From: Phoronis australis
Taxonomy: Eukaryota > Phoronida > Phoronidae
Length of the DNA stretch: 64,000 nucleotides
Assembly (NCBI GenBank): GCA_002633005.1
Contig: NMRA01000489.1
Span: forward strand, 78,982-142,981
Direction: 5' to 3'
The position numbers and the translations under genes were made by a program. Every line of letters begins with the position of its first letter. The stretch's first letter is position 1. The notes beneath the pieces are model-generated. The model did not search any database. It was not told the origin of the DNA and worked only from the letters and a program-made list of their open reading frames with translations. Below, one piece after another: positions 23,466 through 35,974 of this stretch.

Positions 23466-26400
23466 GTCATGAGGCATTGTGTCTTGTTGTTATCTCGTTC
23501 TCGCAGGCGACTTATGAAATACGTATTTCGTAAGTGTTAACGACAATTTTCTTCGTCATTCTGTAAATTTTGTTATGTGGTCGTTCTAAGACCGCAAGAT
23601 TTTTAATCATTTGCAAGTACAGTTACTCTTTAAATCGGTTATGAATCCGCCTTCCACGGTTCCATCACAAACCAACTTTTGATTTAGACCACTTTTAAAA
23701 ATTACTGATGATTTCATGGCTTCAAAGAATGGAATTTTTATGAAATTAAGCCTGCATGATTATCCTGAAGAACACAAGTGTCGCTATTTAATTTGGTTAC
23801 CTGAGGTTATTTGGCCTTAAGCGAACAACTTTAAAGAAAACATTCTCCAAACACCAGAGCTTATATGGAAAATAAACAGTGAGTAGAAAAGCAGGGGAAC
23901 TTACTCTATCAGAAAATGGAAACCATTTTGTGGACAATTTGTAAATGTTGCTTTAATACCACATCGAAAGTACTCAATTCATATATGTGACATACCCATT
24001 AGACTCAGTAATCGCCGAGAGGGGTACACGAATTAATTATGGCATACCTCGACCTCAATCTACCTCACGTGTGTACAAAATAAGACCGAATTGGGGCCAT
24101 GTACCTTTGATTTATATGGTGAAAGGTTCCGTCACAGCAAGTAAAACGCGTACCTTGCAAAAGGGCAGTTTGGACCAAAGGCGACTGAAGAGTCACAGGA
24201 AGCTAAGTTTGAGATGTATTGCTCCTTAAGAATATTATGTGGTCGCACACTTCCCATAGGGAGTGATAAATTAAAACGGTTTTCCTCATATGTTTGGAAA
24301 AATAGCTTGCCATAGAACCACAAGGCCTGCATCTTAGAGCAGTCTGCAAGTGCATCAGACCATGAAACATGCGCTGCATGTATACTGCAAATGGATCTGT
24401 CTGGCGAAAATTATAAACCAAACAATAATTGGCAGGGTAGGTTTTATGAGTCCTCAAAATGAGGAAACATCCACTGAATAGGGCCGTCCCGGATTACACG
24501 TCTAACTCTCCTTTGTCCTGGAGATAAGAAAACGCGTGAACTCATTTGAGAAACACAGTTTTGTGTCTCTCATTGATGTCGGGAAGGGGAAGAATTTCAG
24601 ATCACGTATACTCGGGCATTTGTCCAGTTTATCAAACTTTCTCACGTCGGAATTACAAAACACTAACAATTCGTTGGCACTGGAAGGACGAATAGAGTTA
24701 TGCAACCTAGAAAAGTCTGTAAAGAATTAGACAACAGCATATAACATGTGACACTCCAGTGGTAAGAAAACGAAACAATAAATGTGCCTGACGGCATTGT
24801 GGGTAAATACAGCGAGATTCGAATGTCGCTGTGTAATCTGGGGCGGCCTATTATGCAGACCTGTGGCCTGCAAATCAAAAATTGGGTCGAAATTTGGGAT
24901 TCATGTCCCTCCAACTGAACTTCCTCCTCCTCATCACTATGGTAGTGCCCCCGGTCAACATTACTGTTGTCACCGAAATTCAGCATCCAGATTCTCCATC
25001 CCACTCAAGTTTTTCGTATGCCTTTCCCACAGTCAAGTAGTTCACCGCTTCCAATAATGCCCGTACATCTTATTTTCTTTTTACCTCGAATTTTTCATTG
25101 TGGATTTGACTGAATCTCTAAAACTCCCCTAGTTATGGGTCCGCATGCAGACGGATGCGCATGTTTAGATCTCCGAAAATCTTCAAATTGAGAGCACTCA
25201 ATAATTCACTTTCCTACTTGTAAATTGTTTTTTGTACATTCTAAGGTTTTTTGGAAATTTTGAAATTACCGGTAATTCTGCTGTTATTTAAAGTTAAATG
25301 ACTGGGCTCTGCAAAATCTCTCGTCAACTGCAAACGCAACCAATGCCCAGTTGGTCTGAAATGTATAGCTTGATAAATACCTGAGGACCGCGAAACTGCA
25401 AGATATCTTTATCATGTTTTTTCAAGGAAATTTTTGTCCATAAATTTTGGTTTTCTTGTAGCAAATAATGGATATAGACTGGGTAACTCTGCGTGCAGAA
25501 CAGCTAGTCCTCAAGGAATGACACAGCGAGTACTTCAAGGGATTATTTGATAGATGAACTTAGGTACATTGAACAATGTGTTTATTTAGTGTTATTATGG
25601 CAAAGGAACTGTTGTAATTAAAAGTGACTTTGTTTCAAAATGGTCACACCTGTAGATGTTAAGCCAAATGTGCCTGGAGTCATTGACCGAGTCCCAGCTT
25701 CACCTGACTTCTCGCTGAGACTGTCTCCCCCTCCCAAAACTGTCGTGCCTGCATTGGACTATGATCACCTTTTGCTTGGGCTTTCTCATTGTCTTCGAGT
25801 TCAATCACAAACCACTTCAACGCAGTCATTTTTGTGTCTCTTCTGTTTTGAATTGATGATTACACACTAATGATGATTGAAGAAATCCAATTGCAATCTC
25901 ATATATGCATATTTTGTTTTGACCTTCGTCACGTTCCAAGGTAATATTCCAGAATAATGCATAAAGTGGCAGGTTAATAACAACTCTGGTGTATTGTTGC
26001 GCCATGTCCTTAATGAATGAGAACTTGAAGTTGTTTGCGAATGACGGTGTTTTAGTGAGAAGTTTCGTAAAAATAACACGTTATGTTCTCATCTCTTTCG
26101 TATTCCTCACGTGCTACAATCTGTCGGAAGCAGACCAAAATTGTTTGTTCTAAAATATGCAACTTTTAAAGACATTTTTAACATAGTGAAATGATAGCAT
26201 TGCGTGAAAGTTCCGTTGAAGAAGTTTTAAGTTTTCAAAGTTCTGAAAAACACACGTCGAGTACTAAACGATGTTGAACAATCCAATATTTGACATATTT
26301 CGCATCGTTGAAGTGGTTGACTTGAGAACAAATCGTCTGCTTCATAGCCCCACCGGGACCCGTATGCATTTGCATATACGTATCCGAATTTAACAAGGTA

Positions 26401-28407
26401 TATAACAGTGCCACCTGTCGGTAGTGCAGAATACCATGTGTTACGATTCTGCCAATAAAACAATTAACGTATACATGGTTTACTCAACTGCCAACGACAA
26501 TGACCTCTGATCACGGTGGCTGCTGTTAATTCCGGTTATAAACAAGAGTATCTTGCTTGAAGAATCGTTACACATAGGCAACAAAAGTGCCACTCAAACA
26601 AATACGGTTCTTGCAAGTTACAAGACACAGGAATAAAATTGCGTACGTATTTTGTATGACGAGTTGTGACACTGGCGGAAATTGCGTCATCGATTTGTGA
26701 ATTGTGTTGTGTAAGGATTGTCCCAACGCCAGCTGCTATTGAGTTCTAACAATTAAACTAACAATTTTCAGATTTTTTTGCACTGTTAATGACATACTTT
26801 TCCAGGAAAACAATTACCATTTATGTTATACTTGCAGTTAGTTTAACTGTGATTGGCTTAAATTTGCTAAAATGAAGCAAAATTTAGCCGAAAATAAAAG
26901 ACCGTAGATTACAGTGAAATAAACGAATATAACTGAAAGCTAATATTTTTTGTTTGAGTGTCTGGTTCTGTAGTATGAATATATCACAAAAGTTCCTAAT
27001 TGATGCAGTGACTTTCTCAGGCAATTAAACTTAAAAATAAAATGTCATTTTTCATGAAAATTCACAAATCTTCATTAAGAACGATTTGGATATTAACAAA
27101 TAAAAAATATTGGAGTACCAGCAGTTCGGCAGTGAAAGAGATTCTAAGTGTCTTCTGATTTTTTCAAGAAATTACAATTTCGCCTTTTCAGTGTTGATGT
27201 TCTATTTGTTTATGTAGAACATAAAGCTAAATCGGCACTAAGTTTGCAAAATAAACTGGAAATTTGGAATTTCAAAGTGAAATTTGTCAAATCGTAGTTT
27301 CCCACCATTTGATATTTTGGGTGGACTTAAAATAGGCTTGTCGGTTTTTCAGTGGTCTGGACAGTCGGGGTTACCAGGCGAACCAGTTAGTTTGTTGTTG
27401 CGATAAGCACGGAAATGTTGAAAATAAAAGCAAGTAATGACGAAATGAATTCGATGTTGACCAATCGGTCAAGTTTGGAAACTCTATTAGGATTCCAACA
27501 CAGCTTGTATTTTCGTTGGCAGTCTGGCGAAGCCTCGAGGCCGGCACCAACATCGGAAATTACTATTGAGACAGGGATGAAATCAATGGCGAACATAATA
27601 AAAAGATGATGGGAAAACTAAGCAAAAGTGCGGTAAGAACATACTGCAGTTTTTTCAGTCTTTTTATGTAAGCAAATCTATCGTAATATCCCTGTAAGCC
27701 TGTATTTAGTCGTGATGAAGTGATTGTTGAAGTTAGCAACAAATATAGGCATTATACCGGTGCTTTTGGGATTTACAATGAAATTTTAACTGCAAATGAA
27801 TATCATCACGTAATTAGACACATGAATACGATTACTATATAAAACACGCAAGTCATGTAAATTTCAAACACTTTAATTGACTTTTAGTCTCGCCGACTGA
27901 CAGTTGAAGAGAATTCTTGCAACCTGAAACTGTCTATTCTGCCAATGATGTGAGTTTGCAAAAACGTTATTTCTGAAATATAAATACAATTATTTGCAAA
28001 TTGCTAAAAATACGGAATTTTTATACGCAAGTTTAACAAAAGCCTGTTGCATTTCAGCAGTCCCCACGTGAACTCGATTCCCTAGCCGCCGACTGAGGAC
28101 TGGAAGTCGATTTTGACTTGGAATTGTTCATGCTTTTTCAGAAACTGGACTATAAACCCTTTTCAGTGGGTCCACATTCAACACAAACACCTAATATTCA
28201 ATTGCTTCGCTGCGTCAGTTCTACAAACTTTTCTCCACAATTGGCTTAACCCCGTTTCGGATACTTTGCCGGAATAGTGGAGATGTCTTGCCACCGTGAC
28301 ACAACGCCAATTTTCATTTTCAAACGTTTCCGTTATTTTTCGATTAGAAGTTCATAAAAACCCAGGTTTAACTGATAATAACACATATAACTCAATTTAA
28401 GTTGCAT
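23466..28407. other. Non-coding stretch, no assigned feature
   Basis: AT-rich sequence with short ORFs on both strands. A minus-strand ORF ending LLAFIFNISVLIATTN (27387-27596) has a transmembrane-like tail but no family motif. A plus-strand ORF (25640-25870) and others show nothing recognisable. Confidence 0.35.
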
Positions 28408-28492
28408 TTAAAGCCTACCTTCAACGGTAACACCTGTAAATTTGGTTCCTACAGTAGGTTAAGAGCATCGCTCCGTTGAAGTTAGGCTTTAA
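28408..28492. repeat. 85-nt hairpin with 20-bp TTAA-ended arms
   Basis: TTAAAGCCTACCTTCAACGG (28408-28427) pairs with CCGTTGAAGTTAGGCTTTAA (28473-28492) at 19 of 20 positions. The stem continues with TAACACCTGTA against TACAGTAGGTTA, leaving an asymmetric bulge of about 11 nt. It could be a tiny MITE with TTAA termini or a pre-miRNA-like hairpin. Confidence 0.65.
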
Positions 28493-29654
28493 GCACTTGT
28501 GAATTTGATGGTAATGGTTTAATCCTGTAGTGTAGTTTACAAGGGAAGTTGGTTGAGGATAAAGTCAAACCCTGAGAATTTCTAATTATTGATTCCATCA
28601 ATCACTTGCTGATCGTTCAGAGTGAGGGTCAAAAAGTACTTATTAGTGGTTGGTCTGCTGGGGTGATTATTGGCAGAGGTGAATTGGAGGACATAATCTA
28701 GTTGAGTCTCTCAGGTCCTGGCCAAGAGTCACGTGATAGAAGAAAGACAGGTTGATATACTTCCCACTGTCGCACGAGCTGTTATGCACTTCTGCAATTG
28801 GAGATTTCATCTATAGCGCTACTGTCATTTTTCAAAAGGAACTATAACCTGGGACGGTTGTCGGCTCGCAAACATCCTCACTGTTGACTCACTAAAAGGT
28901 TGGAGACGTGAGCTGCGTTCCCTAAACATAAGAATTTGTCCAGTCTTGCGTAATCTTGCGTTCTTGCGATTTTCTATCGTCTACAGAACCCAGGCCTGGC
29001 GTTTTAGGTGGTGACGTTTACTTCAGCGTGACCAGGTACTACTTAGAGCCTAAAGTACTAGGCATTCATTTGATGGATTTTGAAGCGCAACACTTTAGAA
29101 ATTTATTTCTATATGATGGGCTCACGTCACAAGTATGGTTTAACGTCATACTGTTTACAAGACACCATGTTATTTGTGATGCCACCGGATGTTTACAGGC
29201 CGACAGCCATTCCACTAATTGAATAAGTTTTGCCATAGATGAAATTCGTCGAATTGTTTTTTATAGGTTGGCGGACACGTCACAATAGAATAGATTGTGG
29301 GATGCTGCCATCAATAGAAGAGCGAAACCAACCAATGAAAACAAACTACGTACACTTATATTATTAGCCAACAGGACGCCTGGATGAAGAAAATTCCACA
29401 ACCGTAAACAGTAAAATATCCAATGAGAAAATACCACTGCATAACTAGTCGATATAAGAAGAAACTACAAGTGGCAGAAATGGAAATGAGATGGAGCAAT
29501 AGATCAAAGGCAGAGATGGTGACATCTGAAAACGAATGACCGTTGAGAACATCATTGCGCCAGTACTAGTAGTTTTTCGTTGTTATAATTATTTAGTTTC
29601 ATGACTGTCCACGAAGTGCCGTTTTCGGCCCTCGGCAGCCATATTGTGTTTTCA
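28493..29654. other. Non-coding stretch
   Basis: No supported feature; one 88-codon plus-strand ORF (28956-29222) shows no motif. Confidence 0.35.
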
Positions 29655-30517
29655 CTTAAAGATGATAGGCCTCATTAAAACCTTGAATAGTCAAATTTGT
29701 AGTAAACGCCACCTGATGACTTTCTGAAAAACTGCATGTACAAGTATAATCAGGAAAATAAACAATTTGTAAATAAATTGCGGTTTTAAGGAACATACCA
29801 CAACTGATACACTTAAAAACAAATGAGAACACTTAAAAAACCCTAGTTATTCCAAATATAACGCAATCGTTACTTGATAATGAAATACACAAATAGAATA
29901 AAAACACTGTATGAAAGGTTGCCTTTTATGAGGTTCTGGAACAATACTGTGGAAAGTGTCATGATTTTTCACATGGGTATACTCTGTAAATGGGTAGAAA
30001 TCCTAATTTACTTGTGGCAATCTGCATCCAAAAAGATACCCTTAAAATGGCTTTATAGTCAAACCTCTACAAGACCTTGGTATGTACAGAAGCTGAAGGC
30101 CACCAAAATCTGAGGTCTGGCTACTCGGCCGACACTCATTGAGAAATCACGGTGACCACAACGAAAGCATTCGTTCTATAATTTCATTTTCCCGCCACTT
30201 TGGACAATATTCAGCAACATGCCATTTTGCGTCTCTCGGAAACCCCCACTGCGTTGTCGTTAACCTAATAAACAAGGTATATTTTTATTATTTTTTATAT
30301 TTCACTATCAAATAATGATTGCGTAATAATTGGAATTACTAAGATTTTATATGTTCACACTTGTTAAGTGTATCACTTGTTGTGTTTTCTTTAAAACCGC
30401 ATTTTATTTACAAATTGTTTCTTTCCTGATTATATTTGCAGTTTTCCAGAAGTCACCAGGTGACGCTTGCTGCAAGTTTGAATATTCATGGTTTTAATGA
30501 ATAATAGCATCTTTAAG
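29655..30517. mobile_element. Fold-back element F1 with long inverted arms
   Basis: Arms of about 230-250 bp: 29655-29905 and the inverted 30290-30517. They share CTTAAAGATG at the ends, then a CATTAAAACC segment, AATTTGTAGTAA/CGCCACC, ATCAGGAAAATAAACAATTT and CAATCGTTA blocks. The central 390 bp has no recognised coding content. A lone arm occurs at 42444-42680. The structure suggests a non-autonomous fold-back DNA transposon or two inverted copies of a shorter repeat. Confidence 0.7.
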
Positions 30518-31330
30518 CTAGGACAATAAAGTCTAGCCTGTTCTCGTGGAACAGTGTTCGTCTTCTCAGTAGCGTTGTGTCATGCAGAAGATGACAACAT
30601 AACTAGTTTGTTTGGTAAAGAGCGATGTTCATGTTTGTATTCGAACACAGGAGGTGGCAGCACGTGCAGGGAGTACAAACGATGGCCAAACCTAAGATGG
30701 GCTAATTGGTCTGCTTTCCACAGATGCAAAGTCACGCTAGGTCACAAAAGTCATCGCTAGATGTCGCAATATATTACGGGCGACGCTCATGATGACACTA
30801 GCACAAGCTTCGAGGTCGTTTCATGAATGTGACTTAAGACAGAATTTAGTTCTAGGCTTCCACTTAACAATTGCTGAAAAAGGGTTTAGTCAACTATGTC
30901 TAGAAATAAATAAAATCATATCATATGTTTATATTCTCAGAAACTTTGCATAATTGCTCAAATTGAGATCTATGAAGCAGTCCCCAAGTGGGTGAAAAAT
31001 GACATAGAAAACGGAAGGAACGGGGAACTCTAAATTCACTTACAAGTGAAGCAAGAGAGATTCTTGTCTCACACCTTGGCTCCGTTGATTGGTCGAGTTT
31101 TGTCACCGCCATATCTGACATCTGGTTCTCTATTGGTCGATCAAAGATGAGGTCAGTCAGTGTACTTGAACAAGCTGAACATAAGAACATGCCTTCACAA
31201 CCTATATTTGCGTAACTCAAATCCAGATGATAACCGCGGACTGTGGTCACCTTACTCACTGCTCATGACTATACTTGATTGACTTTGCCGGTATCATCAG
31301 GTCAACTGGCTTATTATAATTAATGACATT
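30518..31330. other. Non-coding stretch
   Basis: No supported feature. CGCTAGATGTCGC at about 30754 recurs near 63113, too short to interpret. Confidence 0.35.
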
Positions 31331-31404
31331 ATTCGCAATCCTCATCTTGTTTTACTCTGCAACATAGCTCTTGGTGTACCCCGTGCAAAATAGATTACGA
31401 TAAA
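31331..31404 (+). repeat. Dispersed 74-bp repeat, copy 1
   Basis: From ATTCGCAATCCTCATCTTGT to ATAGATTACGATAAA it matches 37653-37726 at all but about five positions, same orientation. Unknown family; no terminal inverted repeats recognised. Confidence 0.8.
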
Positions 31405-31856
31405 GATATTTGATTGATTTGAAAGCCGGAAGACGTCACCAAGAACTAGTCAACGATGTCTGATGAAGTCAACAAAGCTCAGCCATTCCTACTCGAACAG
31501 AACACCTTGTTTTGGTATGCAATACAACCATGCTTCTGTTTTCGAAAGAAAGATTGTCCAAATAGGAACAGTGTATAATTGAAACCAAATATTTGTCTAA
31601 AATACAGAAAATTACGGGACTAAAAGACAATTTGAAAGGTTGAAGTACGCATACAAATGAGATCGCAGATAACCGTATGGTGAACGTTCTGACCAAGTGG
31701 CTTCGTTATCGACTATAACGTTAATGAAGGTTGAATGCGCCAATGACCTTCCAACAGAAATACCTGATTTCAGATAAATCACGTGACGGGGGATCCTCAT
31801 CAAACCGGCGTCCCCATGCTGATGAGGTGGTATTTCTCAAAAAGAGGTACTTTTAT

Positions 31857-31914
31857 CGAGTAGCACTACCTTGTGAATGTCGAGTAGCACTACCTTGTGA
31901 ATGTCGAGTAGCAC
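31857..31914 (+). repeat. 24-bp tandem repeat, 2.4 copies
   Basis: CGAGTAGCACTACCTTGTGA plus ATGT is repeated exactly at 31857-31880 and 31881-31904, followed by a 10-bp partial copy. Too few copies and no spacers, so not a CRISPR. Confidence 0.9.
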
Positions 31915-31937
31915 ATTATCACAATAGCCAGTAAAGG

Positions 31938-31984
31938 CCGGCACGTCAATCTCTGTTGGAAAGAAAATGTTGTAGACGTGCCGG
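31938..31984. repeat. Hairpin CCGGCACGTC / GACGTGCCGG
   Basis: Perfect 10-bp arms (31938-31947 and 31975-31984) separated by 27 nt, directly downstream of the 24-bp tandem repeat. Possibly a small element end pair. Confidence 0.6.
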
Positions 31985-34219
31985 TTTCATCCGGTAATTT
32001 CGGCAATTTCTACACTTGACGTAGTCGACAAACAGATGGCATACTGATGAAGCACTGCCAACTACAACCCGCTGACCTCGGACTGCGCGCATGGTGTGGT
32101 TATTATAAAAGTTTCGTGGAGTCGAGGGCCTGTATGCGAGAAAATCTGGTATTCAGCTTCCTGGTAGGAAGCCTATTCCCGTCGTAGAAAAGGGGAAATG
32201 TTGTGAACGTGCTTCAGGTGAATCATATGAGCCTCTGTTAGCCACTTGGTAACGGGCAATTACTACAAGAATATCCGTTGCAATGAAGCTGAATACGTGT
32301 AAAAATATCAGAATGCGGGTTGTAAAAGGACGCAGCTCCACCTGTACTAAGTTCAGCCTGCATCCCAGAACCGGATTAAGATAATGGGTCAGGCCCAAGC
32401 CAGTCTACGGATCCTGGCGATTTATTTGACCTATTTCCGGTTGCCACAGTTTTCTCTAAAAGTATCAAGTCATACAAGGCGAAGCCCTTGTGGCTGCAGG
32501 TGGAGGATAAGACATTAAGGAAAGCATAAAAATCTGGGTTCATTAATTTACTGCAATGAACTTCTTGAGGACCAACGAAGCAGAGTCCATATACACTCCT
32601 CATCCAAGAGACGCGTGTGACAGTTTTGAAGATTGAGGTAAAATACAAACATATAAGGCGTTATAGGGCGATGTGAGGATTTAGTTCATCATTGCCTCTT
32701 CACCATTTTCCAATTCTTAGGAAGATTATTTAAAACAGGAAACCTAGTGTCTACAATTAATCATATATGAAAATCCCTCAACAAAACAGAATTTGCGAAA
32801 CGTCTTAACGAGTATTTACAGATATTTGAAGAAACACAACGTATGTAATATCAAATGGGTGCTCAAAGGCATGTTTCTACAAAGACAAACCGAATCAATG
32901 TGAATTTCCGGTATTTCTTTCAACACTGATGAAAAACATATATTGAACTAATCAAACAAATTGAAATGAATTGCCGTATTGCTTCAAGACCGGGGGAACT
33001 GTTAACTTAGTTTTCTAAGATTAGAATAGGACATACGCGGTCTGATCACGCTCATTGTCTGAGTCCCATAAGCTTGTGGTCCATTACAAAATTACACGAT
33101 TGAAAGCCCACGTGCGAGACCATATCATTAGTTTGAAACGGCAACATGGAGAGGTTTCCATCTGTAGACATATTGTCAAAGACAACCAACTACACAGAGG
33201 CCAAAAGGTCGATTGTCGGTTTTCTGAACATGCGAAGCTTTACAAGTTTAAGTTATTTTCAAGTCAGTGTCCGCTTTTTTGAAGAACAATTGGATACGTG
33301 TTTTCAGCAGGCAAAGGGCTTCGCGGAAACCACCATCGCTGAAAAACACTGGAAAACAAATTGGCCATTTTAAAAGGGCATGAAACGCGAAAGCTCGTTA
33401 TAATATCAAAATTTCGGACAAAAGTACCATCTGGCAACGTCTACTAAGGTACTCACTTTCCCCTGTGAAGAGATTTCCACGAAAATCACCAAATTCACGA
33501 ATTTTTTAAATACGCGCGAAGGAAAACTCCTGTAGTCACCACAGATTTTTAAAATAAATCTTCCTTCCACTTATGATAAATGCGTGCATGCGCTCACAGT
33601 TATTCGATAAACAGCTGACTGAAAAGAAGCATACTAATTGTCGAGAGCACAGTACGAGGTAAGCCAGTGAAGCAAGAGATTTTCAAAAGAGAATTCCAAG
33701 TGCATTTTAGAATACTGTATATCTGGGTACTACGACACATTCATAACTACTTTTAAACACCAACTGCCCCTTACTCCGGCTGCTGCTTGAACTCGCCACT
33801 GGTTTGTTTGCATCAAATGTCCCAAGTCTCATTTTCCATCGTTTCTGTAAATTTGAAACTTAAAGAAAAATGTGTCAACAAAAATTTAAAATCTTTACCA
33901 GCAACCTGTAAAAATATGTATAATAAATTATTTCACGCAAGGACCTTGTGAATTGGCGAGCTTCATCACACTGCAGATGACACGAGACTAAAAAAGCGCG
34001 CGCTTTACAGGAAATGTACCGACCGCCACTTGAAACTTACAAGTGCTCGCCCTGGCTGTTTAGGTGACTTAAAAGAGAAATTAAGCCTCCTGCTCTCGTA
34101 AAATGGTCTTCATAATAGGCCTTACCTTGACTACTATTTCACAGTGCTACGAAAGGTAGGGCCACTTTTCAGTATATGTGGCGCTGTGTCAGAGGGTACT
34201 GTGACATGTTTCTATATCT
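31985..34219. other. Non-coding stretch
   Basis: No supported gene or repeat; overlapping ORFs under 95 codons on both strands show no motif. Confidence 0.35.
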
Positions 34220-34349
34220 GTTACCAACAAGAAGATTGAAACCATCAGCGATTCCTCATAGTTTATTGGGGTTAGCCAACAGTAAAATTGGAATCATATC
34301 ACGGTAAACCTAAGGAATATTAGAAAGCCAATCTTATGAGGGTAAAATG
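34220..34349 (+). mobile_element. MITE family M1, copy C (fragment)
   Basis: Shares TTACCAACAAGAAGATTGAA, AGTTTATTGGGGTTAGCCAA and a terminal CAATCTTATGAGGGTAAAA-like segment with copies A and B. The middle is shortened. Confidence 0.6.
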
Positions 34350-34911
34350 TGCAATGTTAGCCAGTGCTAAACATGGAGGATTTTTGTCTCACTTCCTTTT
34401 GCGTCATGGTGTTAAAGGAGAATGCCACCCAAAAAACAACCTATTTTGTATCAATTTAGATCGAGTAGTTCTACTCGATAACGGCACGTTCGGTTGCGTT
34501 ACCTAACACCTGACGGCAGACAGAGGTGTTGAAATTATCCAATGACGTAATTGGTTTCACACGCAGTCTGTTTAGCAGTTCACAACACGGGTTAGTGGTG
34601 TCAGCTTATCGCTTAAATTTATCGTTTAACACCAATAAATCATCAAACTTCGATGTAAAACCCTTAAAAATACACCGAATTATTATAAAAACGTGTTGTT
34701 TTATTTCGCTGTTACGTATTTACTGGTATTTGGACACACCGTAGCCTACAAAGTTCGGCAGACCAATTTACCAAGGTCCGCAGCAGGAGTTTGGGGTCTG
34801 TTCGGAGATAAATTCAAAGTATTCTTCCGTGAAATATAGACAATAGAACATAGATCTGTGTTGTTTCTACTTGTGATTTTTTTAGTTCTAAACACACAAA
34901 ACGCTTGTTAT
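34350..34911. other. Non-coding stretch
   Basis: No supported feature. Confidence 0.35.
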
Positions 34912-35025
34912 CCCGGCCAGTGGCTCGGAACCCGATCACTTGGCCCGGCGTCGCGGCCAGACTGACTCCTCCCGGCCCAAGTGGCTTGGAACCCGAGGAG
35001 GCCCGTCGCGGCCGCCGGGACTGAC
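34912..35025 (+). repeat. GC-rich 55-bp tandem duplication
   Basis: Two diverged copies, 34912-34966 and 34971-35025. Each starts CCCGGCC, contains GGCT.GGAACCCGA and GTCGCGGCC, and ends ACTGAC. It is a GC-rich island in otherwise AT-rich DNA, about 650 bp beyond the end of the THAP ORF. Confidence 0.75.
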
Positions 35026-35671
35026 ACGAACATAAACCAGCTTGAGTTGGAAACTAAACCTCCAGTCACGAAAAGACTGCAATAGTGAGCCGAAAAAATA
35101 ATGTGCACGTAATTATTTATGTGAATTAGCCACGAAACTGAAAATCAACTTACTTGTCGGGGTCCGCGAAGTCGGGTTCCGCTTCCACAAACCGTCAGGG
35201 CAAAGGTTGTATAGTAACAATGGTTTGAATAAAGATTCCCTAACATGTGACCATAGCATATAAAATCGAGTAATTGTTTCAAAACAGCTTTCTGTCAGCC
35301 AACACTGAATTAACATGAGCTCACATCCAAGGCGGCCTCGGTGCCCGCCGCGGGTCAATTACCTTTGTTGCCAGCATCAAAAGCCGGTAACGCAGTGGTT
35401 TATTCATTGCTGGCTTCTCAAAACATTTGCACTCACGAGCACTCCAAGGCATTACAAATTGTACCTAATGATACAGACTTTGTTTCAGTTTCATATAAGC
35501 ATTGGTTAGGGTGAGAATAATTCATTTTGAAACAGAACGCAGAATAATAAACGTCCACATGGAAACTCGCCCGGTGCCAATCCCGACTTAGTCAAGAGCT
35601 CATCCGACAAAGACTTCACGGGTCGGATCGTTAGGTTTCACAGGATATCAGTTCGAACCCGAATACACTGA
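35026..35671. other. Region downstream of the THAP ORF
   Basis: May hold further exons of the THAP gene, such as a minus-strand piece ending CAACAAAG before a GTAATT donor near 35360. None could be joined in frame with confidence. Confidence 0.3.
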
Positions 35672-35974
35672 TCAAGAAATACTAGAGACGAGGCGCCGTG
35701 AACATGCACAGGCAACGGAACGTATGGATAGTTCTTTGGCAAACCGGAATTCGTCAGAGAAATCACTGTCGACGAAATGCTGGCCACAGACACGGAGATG
35801 TTTCACGTCCTCATACTTGCTATTAACAGCGTACCTTTCATTCTTCACTACCGCGAGCCATTTCCTAAGCATTTCGGGCTCTCGAGGAAGTCGAAAAAAC
35901 GATATACCCGCTTTCTTCGCAGCTTCATAGTTCGGACAACCGGGAACGATGCACCGCAATATAGCGGCATTCAC
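35672..35974 (-). CDS. THAP-domain zinc-finger protein (first or only exon)
   Basis: The 100-codon ORF encodes an almost complete THAP (C2CH) DNA-binding domain. Cys8 and Cys13 sit in CIVPGC, then Asn15, ISFFRLPREPE (24-34), Trp39, LRVCGQHF with Cys63 and His66, then DSDF at 69-72. Spacing Cys-x4-Cys-x49-Cys-x2-His fits the family. The ATG directly precedes the first zinc ligand by the usual few residues. The conserved AVPTIF-type box that ends THAP domains is missing from this frame, and after about residue 80 the sequence looks random. An intron probably begins near there, or the gene is broken. THAP proteins bind DNA in cell-cycle genes or as P-element-type transposases; which applies here is unknown. 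Confidence 0.75.
   Translation of the reverse strand: MNAAILRCIVPGCPNYEAAKKAGISFFRLPREPEMLRKWLAVVKNERYAVNSKYEDVKHLRVCGQHFVDSDFSDEFRFAKELSIRSVACACSRRLVSSIS

Noticed and set aside
31857-31914. CRISPR-like direct repeats
   Set aside because: Contiguous 24-bp tandem units without spacers, only 2.4 copies, in animal DNA.
35640-35665. tRNA B box (GTTCGAACCC)
   Set aside because: No A box, acceptor stem or anticodon arm at the required spacing on either strand.
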